64,000 nt of DNA from Alphaproteobacteria bacterium (GTDB lineage: Bacteria > Pseudomonadota > Alphaproteobacteria > Sphingomonadales > Sphingomonadaceae): positions 213,465 to 277,464 of the forward strand of contig JAHJIJ010000027.1 in assembly GCA_018823325.1 (NCBI GenBank), in the 5' to 3' direction. The notes below the pieces were generated by a model, which was not told where the DNA came from, ran no database searches, and saw nothing but the letters and a program-made list of their open reading frames with translations. Numbering within the stretch: position 1 is the first letter of the stretch; every line of letters begins with the position of its first letter. Below are positions 19,071-28,426 of the stretch, one piece after another. A program made the translations under genes and the position numbers.

Positions 19071-20024
19071 TCAGCCAGTAGAGGCAGAACGCGTCCCCTC
19101 ACCATCAGTTGCGGACGGCGCCTTTGCATCCTGCCACACTTCCAGTCCGGCGTCTCCTTCCTTCCCGAACAGGCTGCGCAGGCGCATCTCCTGTTGCGGA
19201 AGCGGAATCTCGATGCCGTTCTGGCGCAGCGCATCGTCGATTGCCCAGCAATAGGTCGCCATCATTCGTCCGGGGCGCTTGACTGCCGAAAGCGTCGGCC
19301 AGACGACCAACTCGAAATTGAGGGCACTTTCACCAAAGCCCACCAGCCAGACCTGCGTGCGTTTGCGCCCGGCGTCCGGCAGCGTCAGCGGCACCGCCTT
19401 TGCAGCCTCGATCACCGCATCACGCACTTTCTCCTTGTCGGCAGTGAGCGCTGTGCGGAACGGCACATGAACGCGCCGGGTCAAGCGGTTACGCGTCCAG
19501 TTCGTCACCTTCCCGTCAATCAGATTGGCGTTGGGGACAAGCATGTCGACATCATCATTGGTGAGCACCGCCGTCGCGCGGGGGCCGATGGAGCGGACCT
19601 CGCCCATCGTGCCGTCCTCCAGCTCGATGAAATCGCCGACTTCGATGCTCCGATCGAACAGCAGCACCAGCCCGCCAACGAAGTTGCGCACGATGTCGCG
19701 CAACCCCAGGCCGATGCCGACACCCAGTGCACCAGCAAAAAGCGAGAGCGCGGAAAGGTCCACGCCCAGCGCCGAAACTGCGGCGGCGAGACCGAAAGCG
19801 ACCATGATATAACGCGCAATCTGCCCGCCGATATGGATGGCATGGGATCGCTCCTCGCCCATCGTCTGCTGGGCCCGGCGAACGAACTTCTTGAGCAGCC
19901 ACACCGCAAATAACGCCGTGGCAAACACCACCGTCGCGGAAATGATCGAGCCAATCGTCAGCCCGGAAACTCCGATATAGGCGATGGGTTGTGTCAGTAG
20001 TGCGTCGGCGCCGTGTAAAGCCAC
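19071..20024 (-). CDS. MscS-family mechanosensitive channel
   Basis: A 317-residue inner-membrane channel that opens on hypo-osmotic shock. It has two or three N-terminal transmembrane helices, then the pore helix and MscS signature ALSLFAGALGVGIGLGLRDIVRNFVGGLVLLFDRSIEVGDFIEL. A beta domain follows with GTMGEVRSIGPRATAVLTNDDVDMLVPNANLI. The alpha-beta domain ends around residue 270, followed by a short variable tail. GTG 20024 is chosen because AGGAGG lies 4 bases upstream; a TTG at 20042 without such a site is the alternative. Confidence 0.9.
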   Translation of the reverse strand: MALHGADALLTQPIAYIGVSGLTIGSIISATVVFATALFAVWLLKKFVRRAQQTMGEERSHAIHIGGQIARYIMVAFGLAAAVSALGVDLSALSLFAGALGVGIGLGLRDIVRNFVGGLVLLFDRSIEVGDFIELEDGTMGEVRSIGPRATAVLTNDDVDMLVPNANLIDGKVTNWTRNRLTRRVHVPFRTALTADKEKVRDAVIEAAKAVPLTLPDAGRKRTQVWLVGFGESALNFELVVWPTLSAVKRPGRMMATYCWAIDDALRQNGIEIPLPQQEMRLRSLFGKEGDAGLEVWQDAKAPSATDGEGTRSASTG

Positions 20025-20188
20025 ATGGCCTCCTGTGAACAAGGCCCACCCTTATTGCGGGTTGGCGCGATGTCAAATTGCCGCTTCGCCAATGGTTTCC
20101 GGGGGAGCGACCCTCCACCCGTCCCGAAATCGGACAGACTATCGCGAATTCGCTTCGTAAGGGCCAATGTCATGCTATCCCGCACCAA

Positions 20189-20368
20189 ATGGAACCACGG
20201 CGTGACGCCATTTATTACCAGCAACTCGCGCGGATCGCACGCCTCAAGGCCGATAGCTGTGGCGATGCCGATGTCGCCCGGCGCCTGCGCGAAGCCGCAA
20301 TCGTTCACGAGCGCACCGCACGCCGCCTTCTGCGCACCCAACTAGGTGGATCGCGGGAAGCGGAGTAG
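20189..20368 (+). CDS. Small hypothetical protein
   Basis: A 59-residue predicted helical protein (start MEPRRDAIYYQQLARIARLK) rich in Arg, Ala and Leu. Short proteins with a YYQQLA-type start and REAA/ERTARRLL helices recur in sphingomonads, but no function is known. No strong ribosome-binding site is visible. The frame extends upstream to 20078 without coding character. It is a moderate-confidence gene. Confidence 0.45.
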   Translation: MEPRRDAIYYQQLARIARLKADSCGDADVARRLREAAIVHERTARRLLRTQLGGSREAE

Positions 20369-20486
20369 CGTCAGATCGCTTTGAAGTGGTCGCTCGACAT
20401 CGCTTCGCGATCACGCTTCCCATACACAGATTGAGCCGTTCGTCGTGATAAGGTAACGCTTCATTGCCTATCCGGATGAGGAGAAT

Positions 20487-23297
20487 ATGTTGAAACGGCG
20501 TCATTTTGCTTCTGCCCTGCTTTGCAGCCTCGCTCTTTCCAGCCTGGCGCGCGCGGGGGAGGCGCCGCTTTACCAGCCCTCGCCGGACTGGGTGCTACAG
20601 GCTCAGCTGCCCCCCTCGTCAGAGTTGACCGCGAATGGCCCTACCGTGCTGATCTTCGATCGACAGCAACGGATCAGCGATGGCAGCCTGTGGAACTATT
20701 CGGACACTGCCCAGCGCATCACCTCTGCCGAGCAGCTTAACCAGCTCGCCAACCTCACACTCTCGTGGCTACCTGACAAGGGCGATCTGCTGATCCATGA
20801 GCTTGCCATCGTGCGCGATGGCGAGAGCCTCGATTTGCTGGCGGGCGGCCGCACTTTCACCGTCATTCGCCGTGAGCAGGCGCTGGAACGGCGTGAACTC
20901 ACCGGCCTCCTTACCGCAACCATGGCTGTTGAGGGTCTGCGCGTGGGCGACATCCTGCGCCTGCGCGCCTCCACCACCAGCAAGGATGCGGCGCTGTCCG
21001 GCCATGTTCAGGGCCTTACACCGGTCATCACTGCACCAGTCAGCATCGCTCAGGGGCGCCTGCGCACATTGTGGAACAACGAAAGTGACGTGAAGTGGAA
21101 GCTGGGTGTCAGCGGCATCGATGCGAAGCCCGTGCGCGGCGAGCGCTTCACAGAGCTGAGTTTCCCCCTGCCCGCCCCACGCCAGCCGGAAATTCCGGCT
21201 GATGCGCCGGGGCGCTTCAAGCCCCTTCCCCTGCTGGAAGTCTCGACGTTCGCTGACTGGAGTGACGTCTCACGTACGATGCATACGCTCTTCGCGACCG
21301 AAGACCTGCTCAAGACTGATAGTCCGCTCATCCCGGAGATTCGGGCGATCATGCGCGCAGAGCGGACGCCGCTGGCGCGTGCCCAGCGCGCTCTGCGCCT
21401 CGTTCAGGATCAGATCCGCTATCTCGCTGTCTCCATGGATGGCGGCAATTACGTCCCCCAGACACCGGATGAGACCTGGGCGCTCCGCTATGGCGACTGC
21501 AAGGCGAAGACGCTCATGCTGCTCGCCATGCTGCGTGAAATGGGCATCGAGGCCGAGGCCGTGCTCGCGCATACCGAGCTGGGCGACGCCGCGGTCAATC
21601 GCCTGCCCAGCCCCGGAGCCTTCAACCACATTCTCGTGCGTGCTCAGATCGATGGCGAATCCCTCTGGCTCGATGGCACCGGTATCGGCTCGCGCATCGA
21701 GGATATTCGCGATACGCCGCCATTTGGCAATGTGCTTCCGCTCAGGCCGAAGGGCGCCGAGTTGATGAAGATCGAGCCGCGCAACGCCGCCCGCCCCGCG
21801 TTCGATCTCACCATGAACATGGACGAAAGCGCCAGCGTCGATCTGCCGGCGGTGTTCGATCTCTCACTGGTGCTGCGGGGCGCCGGTGCAACGCAACTCA
21901 ATGTCGTGCGCAGTCAACTCGACAGTGAGAAACAGCGCGAGGTGCTGGGCCGGTTCCTTTCGCGTATCGTGGGCAACTCACAGTTCGGCGATATCACGCT
22001 GAGCGGGGACGATCAGGCTGGCCTCATGACCATCACCGCGCGCGGCGTCACCGGCTCGTCCTGGCGCTGGGAAGACAAAACCCTGCGCCGCACCGTCGAT
22101 CGCAGCGTCTCGACGATCACCTTCGAGCCGGATCGCGCCCGGGCCGCATGGTCATCCATCCCGGTGGCGACACCGCCGCCAGAGGCCCGCCGGATCCGCA
22201 CGACTGTACGCCTGCCGCAGAAGGGCGCAGGCTTTCGCATCGAGGGCGAGCCTGCGCTCGCGGCGCGCATCGCCGGCTATGAGTTCAGTCGCGAGCTCAG
22301 TCTCGACAAGGGCATTCTCACTGTCGACGAGCGGATCGATGCGACGGGCACGGAGATCCCCGCCAGTGACGTCGGCACAGAGAAGGACCGACTCGCTACC
22401 GCCAAGGCGCAGGCACCCCGCCTGATCGCGCCAGCCAATGCCCTGCGCCAGTGGGATGTGGCGGGTCGCGATCCCTCCGGTGCCACCCAGATCGCCGCAG
22501 CCGAGGCCGTATATGCCAGTGCGATCGCCGCCGACCGGGACAAGGCTGCGCCCTGGCGAGGCCGCGCAGCCTTCCGCCGCGCGATCAACGACGGCAAGGG
22601 CGCACTGGCCGATCTCGACAAGGCAATTGCGCTGGAGCCCGATGTCGACCTCTATCTCATGCGTGCGCAGCTCCATCAGGAGCAGGGCAATCTCAAGGCC
22701 GCCCTCGCCGATGCCGATGCCGCCCGCAGCCTCGATCCCTCATCAGTGCAGGCCGTCTTCACGGTGGCCAATCTGCGCGCCGAAACCGGAGATCTTCCAA
22801 GCGCCGTCGATTTGCTCGATCAGCGGATTAGCCTAGGCGGTGACTCTCGTCGCACCTTTCAGGAAGGCAAGGCGGACATCATCGGGCGCTTCGGCGATCC
22901 AGCCGAGGCACTGGCATTGGTCGAAACGCTGATGGAAGACCGGCCTGGCACGCCCACGCTGCTCAATATGCGCTGCTGGATCAAAGGCACGCGCGAGGTG
23001 GCTCTGGAAACTGCCACGAAGGACTGCACGGCCGCGCTGGAGGTCAGCAACAGCCCCTATGCCATCCTCGATAGCCGCGCTCTCGTTTCCTATCGTCTTG
23101 GTCGCTATGATGACGCCCTGCGCGATCTCAACGCGGTGCTGAACGCCGTCCCCGGCATGGCCGAAAGCCGCTTCCTGCGTGGCGTCGTGCTGGCAAGGCT
23201 GGACCGCGCCGACGAAAGCAAATCCGATCTCGCTATCGCCCGTCGCATCAAGCCCCGCATCGACACGGATTACGAGCGCTACGGGATCAGACCGTAA
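20487..23297 (+). CDS. DUF3857 / transglutaminase-like / TPR protein
   Basis: A 936-residue exported protein: signal peptide (HFASALLCSLALSSLARA), DUF3857 domain of about residues 50-230, and a transglutaminase-like core of about 270-400. The presumed catalytic Cys is in ALRYGDCKAKTLMLLAM, the His in GAFNHILV and the Asp in SLWLDGTG. After a beta-rich linker come TPR repeats (about 690-925). Proteins of this layout are common in sphingomonads and Bacteroidetes, but their periplasmic substrate is unknown; roles in protein cross-linking or peptide hydrolysis are guesses. GAGGAG lies 4 bases before the ATG. It is apparently monocistronic. Confidence 0.88.
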   Translation: MLKRRHFASALLCSLALSSLARAGEAPLYQPSPDWVLQAQLPPSSELTANGPTVLIFDRQQRISDGSLWNYSDTAQRITSAEQLNQLANLTLSWLPDKGDLLIHELAIVRDGESLDLLAGGRTFTVIRREQALERRELTGLLTATMAVEGLRVGDILRLRASTTSKDAALSGHVQGLTPVITAPVSIAQGRLRTLWNNESDVKWKLGVSGIDAKPVRGERFTELSFPLPAPRQPEIPADAPGRFKPLPLLEVSTFADWSDVSRTMHTLFATEDLLKTDSPLIPEIRAIMRAERTPLARAQRALRLVQDQIRYLAVSMDGGNYVPQTPDETWALRYGDCKAKTLMLLAMLREMGIEAEAVLAHTELGDAAVNRLPSPGAFNHILVRAQIDGESLWLDGTGIGSRIEDIRDTPPFGNVLPLRPKGAELMKIEPRNAARPAFDLTMNMDESASVDLPAVFDLSLVLRGAGATQLNVVRSQLDSEKQREVLGRFLSRIVGNSQFGDITLSGDDQAGLMTITARGVTGSSWRWEDKTLRRTVDRSVSTITFEPDRARAAWSSIPVATPPPEARRIRTTVRLPQKGAGFRIEGEPALAARIAGYEFSRELSLDKGILTVDERIDATGTEIPASDVGTEKDRLATAKAQAPRLIAPANALRQWDVAGRDPSGATQIAAAEAVYASAIAADRDKAAPWRGRAAFRRAINDGKGALADLDKAIALEPDVDLYLMRAQLHQEQGNLKAALADADAARSLDPSSVQAVFTVANLRAETGDLPSAVDLLDQRISLGGDSRRTFQEGKADIIGRFGDPAEALALVETLMEDRPGTPTLLNMRCWIKGTREVALETATKDCTAALEVSNSPYAILDSRALVSYRLGRYDDALRDLNAVLNAVPGMAESRFLRGVVLARLDRADESKSDLAIARRIKPRIDTDYERYGIRP

Positions 23298-23521
23298 AGT
23301 GAACGCAAAGGCTCCACCTTCCGGGGCCTGAACGCATCTTGTAACACTGGACCAAATCCAGGGTCCCGAAACCTTGCTTTTACGGTCAGAAGAATGAAGC
23401 CTTACGCGTTCGGCCTCGACACGAAGCAGCGCTTAAGCACGCCAGGACAGTTCGGAAGGAAGACTGAACCCAGGGTCAGTTTGCGGATGACGAGGAGCAT
23501 AGGACGCCGCAGCACGCGCCC

Positions 23522-24196
23522 TCAAACTCGCGCGAGCAACCCCTCAGTCAGCCCTTCGAACATCCGCCGGCCATCGGTGCTGCCGTGCAGCTTCTCGATC
23601 GCGCGCTCCGGATGCGGCATCATGCCCAGCACATTGCCGCTCTCGTTGAGGATGCCGGCAATGTTCCGCGCCGATCCGTTTACAGCTTCGGCATAGCGGA
23701 ACGCCACGCGCCCCTCGCCTTCCAGCCGGTCCAGCGTCTGCGCGTCCGCGAAATAATTGCCGTCGTGATGCGCGACCGGGACATTAATCGTCTCGCCCGC
23801 CTCATAGCGGCTGGTGAAGGCGCTCTGGCTGTTCTCCACTGTGAGCGCCACGCTGCGGCACACGAAGTGGATGCCCGCATTGCGCATCAGAGCACCGGGC
23901 AGCAGGCCAGCCTCAGTCAGCACCTGGAAGCCGTTGCAGATGCCGAGCACATAAGTGCCCCGCGCCGCCGCCTGGGCGACCGCCTGCATGATCGGCGAGC
24001 GCGCCGCCATCGCGCCGGAGCGCAGATAGTCGCCATAGGAGAAGCCGCCGGGCACGCCGATGAGGTCCAGCCCCTCGGGCAGCTCCGTCTCGCGATGCCA
24101 GACCATCTCGGGCTTGCGGCCACTCACGGCCTCGAATGCCACCGCGAGGTCGCGGTCGCAGTTGGAGCCGGGGAAGACGATGACAGCGCTTTTCAT
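23522..24196 (-). CDS. purQ: Phosphoribosylformylglycinamidine synthase, glutaminase subunit PurQ
   Basis: A 224-residue class I glutamine amidotransferase that provides ammonia for FGAM synthesis (purine step 4). The nucleophile elbow is [11 protein letters not shown], with the catalytic Cys at about residue 86, and the His/Glu pair lies in [15 protein letters not shown]. The start [16 protein letters not shown] is the family standard. purS lies 25 bases upstream in the same operon; purL is not in the window. Confidence 0.96.
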   Translation of the reverse strand: MKSAVIVFPGSNCDRDLAVAFEAVSGRKPEMVWHRETELPEGLDLIGVPGGFSYGDYLRSGAMAARSPIMQAVAQAAARGTYVLGICNGFQVLTEAGLLPGALMRNAGIHFVCRSVALTVENSQSAFTSRYEAGETINVPVAHHDGNYFADAQTLDRLEGEGRVAFRYAEAVNGSARNIAGILNESGNVLGMMPHPERAIEKLHGSTDGRRMFEGLTEGLLARV

Positions 24197-24221
24197 CGGG
24201 AGTGTCCTTCCTGGCGCCAGC

Positions 24222-24455
24222 TCAGCCGATCGCCTCGATGCGGTAATTCTCGATCACCGTATTGGCGAGCAGCTTACGGCACATCGCGTCGATATCATCC
24301 TGGCTCGTGCCATCGGCCACGTCCAGTTCGATCAGCTTTCCCGCGCGCACGTCGTTCACGCCTTCGAACCCCAGCCCCTCGAGCGCATGCTGGATCGCCT
24401 TGCCCTGCGGATCGAGCACGCCGGATTTCAAGGTGACGAACACGCGGGCTTTCAT
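24222..24455 (-). CDS. purS: Phosphoribosylformylglycinamidine synthase subunit PurS
   Basis: A 77-residue small subunit that bridges PurQ and PurL. The sequence ([19 protein letters not shown], then [20 protein letters not shown]) is typical in length and composition. ATG 24455 gives the conserved start; a longer frame to 24581 is rejected. It is co-transcribed with purQ. The nucleotidyltransferase gene ends 39 bases upstream of it. Confidence 0.95.
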   Translation of the reverse strand: MKARVFVTLKSGVLDPQGKAIQHALEGLGFEGVNDVRAGKLIELDVADGTSQDDIDAMCRKLLANTVIENYRIEAIG

Positions 24456-24493
24456 CGGGACTGTCCTTGCGATGGTGATCGGATGCGCCGGCC

Positions 24494-25267
24494 CTAGACC
24501 CGGTCTTTCGTCACCGCAAGAGGTGAGCGCGTATCCGTGCGCTGCGCGGGCAAGGCATCGCGTCGGAACCCGGCAAAGCACGGCCCGCCTACGCGCGCCA
24601 GCTCATCCTCGCCGAGCCGCAGCACCAGCTCGGTGCGCCCGGCACCGAACAGATCCGCAAAGGCCAGTTCATAGCGGGCGCCCAGCCCCGGCTGCGCCGC
24701 CTCCAGCAGCCGCGGCAGCCATTTGCCCGCGCCGTTCCAGTAGTCCCGGCTACGCAGGCTGAGTTCCGCCAGCAGCGGATGCAGCAGCGCGCCGATGGCG
24801 ATCATCTCCGCCCGCGTCCGCTCCCCGCGCAGATCGTCAAGCGCGTCGGTGATGCGATAGCGCAGTTCCTCCAGCGCCTCCTCGCCAAGTGGCGCCGGCC
24901 CCGCCGCGAGCCGCGCCGCAACCTTGGCCTGCAGCACCTTGCCCAGCGTAATCCGCCTTCCGATCACCTCACCTTCCGCCACCATCGAGAGCAACGAAGG
25001 CCGCCCGCGCGCGATGTCCCGCTCCATGAAGTGCGCGAGCGTCGCCGGGTCATGCACGAACATCTCGACCGGCACTCCCTCGACCATCATCGATTCCCGA
25101 TGCGCCAGCGGCAGCGCCCGATAGACGATGACGAGATCGATATCAGAATAGGCCCGCCCCTCCCCACGCATGATGGACCCCGCCACAAAGCCAAAGTCGG
25201 CTCCGGGAAAGCGTTCGAGAAAGATGGTCTTGGCAATGGCCAGCGCGCGCGCAGGATCGGTGATCAT
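24494..25267 (-). CDS. Nucleotidyltransferase-domain protein
   Basis: A 257-residue protein with an N-terminal polymerase-beta-like nucleotidyltransferase core. The motif GSIMRGEGRAYSDIDLVIVY supplies GS and DxD metal ligands, and a third acidic residue may be in VPVEMFVHD. The C-terminal half is helical (about residues 115-230), like substrate-binding domains of aminoglycoside-nucleotidyltransferase-type proteins. No HEPN partner is adjacent, so a toxin-antitoxin MNT role is not supported. Substrate unknown. It lies just upstream of purS on the same strand and may be co-transcribed. Confidence 0.75.
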   Translation of the reverse strand: MITDPARALAIAKTIFLERFPGADFGFVAGSIMRGEGRAYSDIDLVIVYRALPLAHRESMMVEGVPVEMFVHDPATLAHFMERDIARGRPSLLSMVAEGEVIGRRITLGKVLQAKVAARLAAGPAPLGEEALEELRYRITDALDDLRGERTRAEMIAIGALLHPLLAELSLRSRDYWNGAGKWLPRLLEAAQPGLGARYELAFADLFGAGRTELVLRLGEDELARVGGPCFAGFRRDALPAQRTDTRSPLAVTKDRV

Positions 25268-25352
25268 GATGGCCGCGCCTTATCAGCCCCGCGCACGGAA
25301 GAAAATGCGCGTGAGCCAGAGCGGATTTGGAGTGAGGTGGTGGCAAGGCACG

Positions 25353-26414
25353 CTACCACGAAGCAGCGGACGTCAACTGTTGCTCACGGCGCCAAAGGAA
25401 ATCCTTTGAGAGGATCGGTGCGAACATGCGTCGATAGGCTGCCGGGGAAAGTCCGGTTGATCGCTTGAAGATTCGCCGGAAGAAAGCCGCATTCTCGTAG
25501 CCCACCGCCGCCGCGATCTCGTCGGTTGGCAGATCGGCGCTTTCAAGCAGGCGCTTGGCTTCCTCGATCCGAAGTCCCTGAACGAAATCAATCATGCTTT
25601 TTCCTGTCGCAAGTTTGAAGCGACGCTTTGCCGTGCGTTCCGGAATGCCTGCCGCTGCAATGGCCGCTTTGATGCAGGCGTCTGAACGAAAGTCGGCCGT
25701 GAACGCGTCTTCGATGCGGCGGACGGCAGCATCGGCGTGTTCATGGCGCTGGGCCAGATTGGCATAAGGCAACTGGCCCTCGCCGTGCCATTTGAGAAGA
25801 TAGACCTTGGCGATCCGCAAGGCCTCCCCGGGCCCGCAGTAACGGGAGATGATATGAAGCGCGAGGTCATGCCACGAAGTGGTTCCCCCTGCAGTGACGA
25901 TCCGCCCGCCTGGCTCCGCAAACACGAGGCTCGGGTCTGGCTGAAAGTCGACGTCGGGAAAGCTCTTGCGGAAGAGATCCTGATAGGCCCAGTGCGATGT
26001 GGCCTGACACCCCCGGAGCAGGCCGGTCCGCGCGAGGAGAATTGCGCCGGAACAGGCAGAATAGATCGAACTGCCATTGCGATAACATGTCCTGATCCAC
26101 TCGATCACATCATCATATCGCCCACGCAGATCATCGTCCGGGGCCAGCCACATCTCAGGTAGAATAACGAGATCGACCGGGGGGCAATTTTCCAACGTGG
26201 CCTGTGGCAAGACGGGTATACCATTGCCGCAATGGAAGAGGTCCGCGGAGAGCGACACGATAAGCGGACGGATCGGCGTACTTCTCTGCGAAGCACCCGA
26301 CAAATCCTGCCACAGGTTTCCAGCGGCGCCCAGGACATCAACCATGCCATACAAGGCCGACCCTGCCGTCCCCGGCAATGCGATGATTGCAGCAGTCAGA
26401 TCCACGCTTGTCAT
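25353..26414 (-). CDS. GlxA-type AraC-family regulator (DJ-1/PfpI + HTH)
   Basis: A 353-residue regulator. The N-terminal DJ-1/PfpI-like domain (about 1-200) includes the cysteine elbow GSSIYSACSGAILLARTGLL. The C-terminal AraC domain (about 235-335) has two HTH motifs and the signature DEIAAAVGYENAAFFRRIFKRSTGLSPAAYRRMF. Start ATG 26414 is preferred; a TTG at 26471 would add 19 residues. It is divergent from the osmC-like gene, with 137 bases between starts, so it probably regulates that gene. The inducer is not evident. Confidence 0.88.
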   Translation of the reverse strand: MTSVDLTAAIIALPGTAGSALYGMVDVLGAAGNLWQDLSGASQRSTPIRPLIVSLSADLFHCGNGIPVLPQATLENCPPVDLVILPEMWLAPDDDLRGRYDDVIEWIRTCYRNGSSIYSACSGAILLARTGLLRGCQATSHWAYQDLFRKSFPDVDFQPDPSLVFAEPGGRIVTAGGTTSWHDLALHIISRYCGPGEALRIAKVYLLKWHGEGQLPYANLAQRHEHADAAVRRIEDAFTADFRSDACIKAAIAAAGIPERTAKRRFKLATGKSMIDFVQGLRIEEAKRLLESADLPTDEIAAAVGYENAAFFRRIFKRSTGLSPAAYRRMFAPILSKDFLWRREQQLTSAASW

Positions 26415-26551
26415 ACTGCGCCCTGATCTTTGTGGCACGAATAGACCGTTTACGGCACCAACGACACTCAATCCAGCCCAGAATTGCGCCTAGACCGTTG
26501 CCATCGCCGCAGAATGACAGGCGGCGGACAAACGCATGGAAGGATTGAACG

Positions 26552-27130
26552 ATGGAACATCAGATGAACGCGACCACGATCTCTCGGACCTTGAACGGCC
26601 TGAATATGGATCAGGCCATGGAAACAATCGGCGCAATCAAAGCCGACCCACAGCTTGCCCGTTTCGAGTTTCGCGCGCGCAACCAATGGATTCAAGGTGG
26701 CGAGAACCGCTCGACGATCAAGGAATTCTTCGCAGCCGGCGAGGAGGACACGTCGCGCGCAGTCGCCTTCGAATTCACGAATGGCGAACCACCGGTCCTG
26801 CTCGGCAACAATGAGGGCGCAAACCCTGTGGAATTCCTGCTTCATGCTCTGGCCGGCTGCGTGACGACCACAACTGTTCTCCACGCCGCAGCCCGAGGCA
26901 TCGAGGTTCGCAGGCTGTCGACCAAACTCACGGGCCAACTCGATCTTCAGGGGCTGCTGGCGCTCGATCCGGACGTGCCGGCCGGGTACGAAGGCATCCG
27001 GATCGAAATGAGCATCGAGGCCGATTGCCCGGATGAGGAGCTTGATGATCTTCTGGCGTTCGCCCGAAATCATTCTCCAGTCTGCAACACCGTGTGCAGG
27101 CCGGTGCCCGTCACGATCGAGCGGGTCTGA
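26552..27130 (+). CDS. OsmC/Ohr-family peroxiredoxin-like protein
   Basis: A 192-residue OsmC-fold thiol protein, about 50 residues longer than classic OsmC because of an N-terminal helical extension. The two redox cysteines are in HALAGCVTTTTVLHAAARGI and HSPVCNTVCRPV, as expected for enzymes that reduce organic hydroperoxides with lipoyl or thiol donors. An extra Cys follows the second (CNTVC). It is transcribed away from the GlxA-like regulator gene, its likely regulator. Confidence 0.87.
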   Translation: MEHQMNATTISRTLNGLNMDQAMETIGAIKADPQLARFEFRARNQWIQGGENRSTIKEFFAAGEEDTSRAVAFEFTNGEPPVLLGNNEGANPVEFLLHALAGCVTTTTVLHAAARGIEVRRLSTKLTGQLDLQGLLALDPDVPAGYEGIRIEMSIEADCPDEELDDLLAFARNHSPVCNTVCRPVPVTIERV

Positions 27131-27188
27131 AGATCAATTCGGGGCGCGTGTCGATCGACGCGACGCGCGCCTCGCTCTATGGCGCCAC

Positions 27189-27659
27189 CTACCCGATCCG
27201 ATAATAATCCCCCACCCGATCCAGCGCGAAGCCCAGCACCAGCTTGCCCGCTCGGGCTGGCCACTGCAGCGCGCGCTCAGCCGCCACCAGACTTTCGCAG
27301 GCGCAGACCACGCGCCACAGGATGTCCACAAGCCCCGGGCCTGCCGCTGCCAGCGCACCGTTCAGCCGGTCGCGCGCGCTCATCCGGGCGAGCGTTGGCG
27401 CCTGCCCCGGCGCTCCGCCGCGTCCGCCGCGGATTGGCACCGCCGCCAGATCCCAGTTCATCGTCACGCGCGCGCCCATACCGGCTTTCTCCCAGTCTCG
27501 GCGCAGCGCTTCGGCGGCCTCGAACTGGCGCCGGCTGAGCATCCCACGCGCATGGAGCCAGGCTGCAGGTGATTCCTCCGGGTTGATCAGCACCCGCTCC
27601 CGCTTGCCGTCCGGCCCCTCGATCACCCGCTCCACTGCTTTGCCACGCCGTTCGTTCAT
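27189..27659 (-). CDS. DUF6456-domain protein
   Basis: A 156-residue protein with the segments SPAAWLHARGMLSRRQFEAAEALRRDWEKAG and DILWRVVCACESLVAAERAL, then GKLVLGFALDRVGDYYRI at the end. This matches the DUF6456 pattern found in alphaproteobacteria, where the C-terminal half resembles a helix-turn-helix-like fold. Function unknown. It is divergent from an XRE regulator with 96 bases between starts, and this pair recurs in sphingomonads (from memory, not checked). ATG 27659 is used; the 13-residue upstream extension lacks conservation. Confidence 0.7.
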   Translation of the reverse strand: MNERRGKAVERVIEGPDGKRERVLINPEESPAAWLHARGMLSRRQFEAAEALRRDWEKAGMGARVTMNWDLAAVPIRGGRGGAPGQAPTLARMSARDRLNGALAAAGPGLVDILWRVVCACESLVAAERALQWPARAGKLVLGFALDRVGDYYRIG

Positions 27660-27755
27660 GCCTGCATCTCCGCTTCGAGTCGCGAAGACCATTGCCATGC
27701 GGCGATAAATGTAGGACAGAGCGAACCGTAAAGGTTATCAAAATCAGGTGATCCG

Positions 27756-28319
27756 ATGATTACGAGGATAAGGGAAGTCCGCAAGGCGCGCGGCCTTACG
27801 CTAGAGGAAGTTGCTGCCCGCTGCGAGCCGCCAACCACGGCGCAGACCATCGGCCGCCTCGAAACGGGCACGCGAACCGTTTCGGTGAAATGGCTTAACC
27901 GCATCGCCGCCGCGCTCGATGTGCAGGCGAGCGATCTGGTCGATCTCCCTGCCAGTGAGAAGGTACCTGTCGCCGCGCTGGTCGGCCCCGACGGCGCCGG
28001 CGCGCCCAGCCGCCCGCTCACTCTGGTCCCGCCCGCCGTGCCCAAGGGCGCGCTCGGCATCCGCATGACCGCCGCGCTCGGCGATTATCGCGCCGGCGAC
28101 GAGCTGTGGTGCGAACCGCTGCCGCCCGAACGCTTCGCCGACGCCCTCAACCGCGACGTGCTGGTGCCGCGCCCGGCAGGCCGCTTCTTCTTCGGCCGCC
28201 TCATCGGCCGCGACGGCGCTATGCTTCACCTCTTGCCGCTGGGCATCGGCATGCGCCAGCAGGTGGTGAACGACCCGGCGTGGATCGCGCTGCCCGTGCG
28301 GCTGATCCGGGATCTGTGA
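27756..28319 (+). CDS. XRE-family transcriptional regulator
   Basis: A 187-residue protein with an N-terminal helix-turn-helix of the Cro/CI type (about residues 5-62: LTLEEVAARCEPPTTAQTIGRLETGTRTV) and a C-terminal beta domain resembling S24/LexA-type peptidase folds (DYRAGDELWCEP, FFFGRLIGRDG), in which no clear Ser-Lys dyad is seen. It probably represses itself and the divergent DUF6456 gene. A small CTTCG-N5-CGAAG inverted repeat in the intergenic region (27673-27687) is a possible operator. Confidence 0.8.
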   Translation: MITRIREVRKARGLTLEEVAARCEPPTTAQTIGRLETGTRTVSVKWLNRIAAALDVQASDLVDLPASEKVPVAALVGPDGAGAPSRPLTLVPPAVPKGALGIRMTAALGDYRAGDELWCEPLPPERFADALNRDVLVPRPAGRFFFGRLIGRDGAMLHLLPLGIGMRQQVVNDPAWIALPVRLIRDL

Positions 28320-28426
28320 GGATGTCGCCTTCCACATAAGGTGGACGCCGAGAATATCGGACACATTCAAACCCTTGGCTGTCGAAGAACTCGCTCAGCG
28401 GCTAGTCGGCTAGGAAATCTGATCTC

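Noticed and set aside
18548..19081. Plus-strand frames opposite the acidic small protein
   Set aside because: The minus-strand reading has a ribosome-binding site and sensible composition; the plus frames have neither.
28340..28426. Possible tRNA fragment before the HEPN-like gene
   Set aside because: The sequence has some tRNA-like words, but no acceptor stem, T-arm or anticodon arm could be folded.
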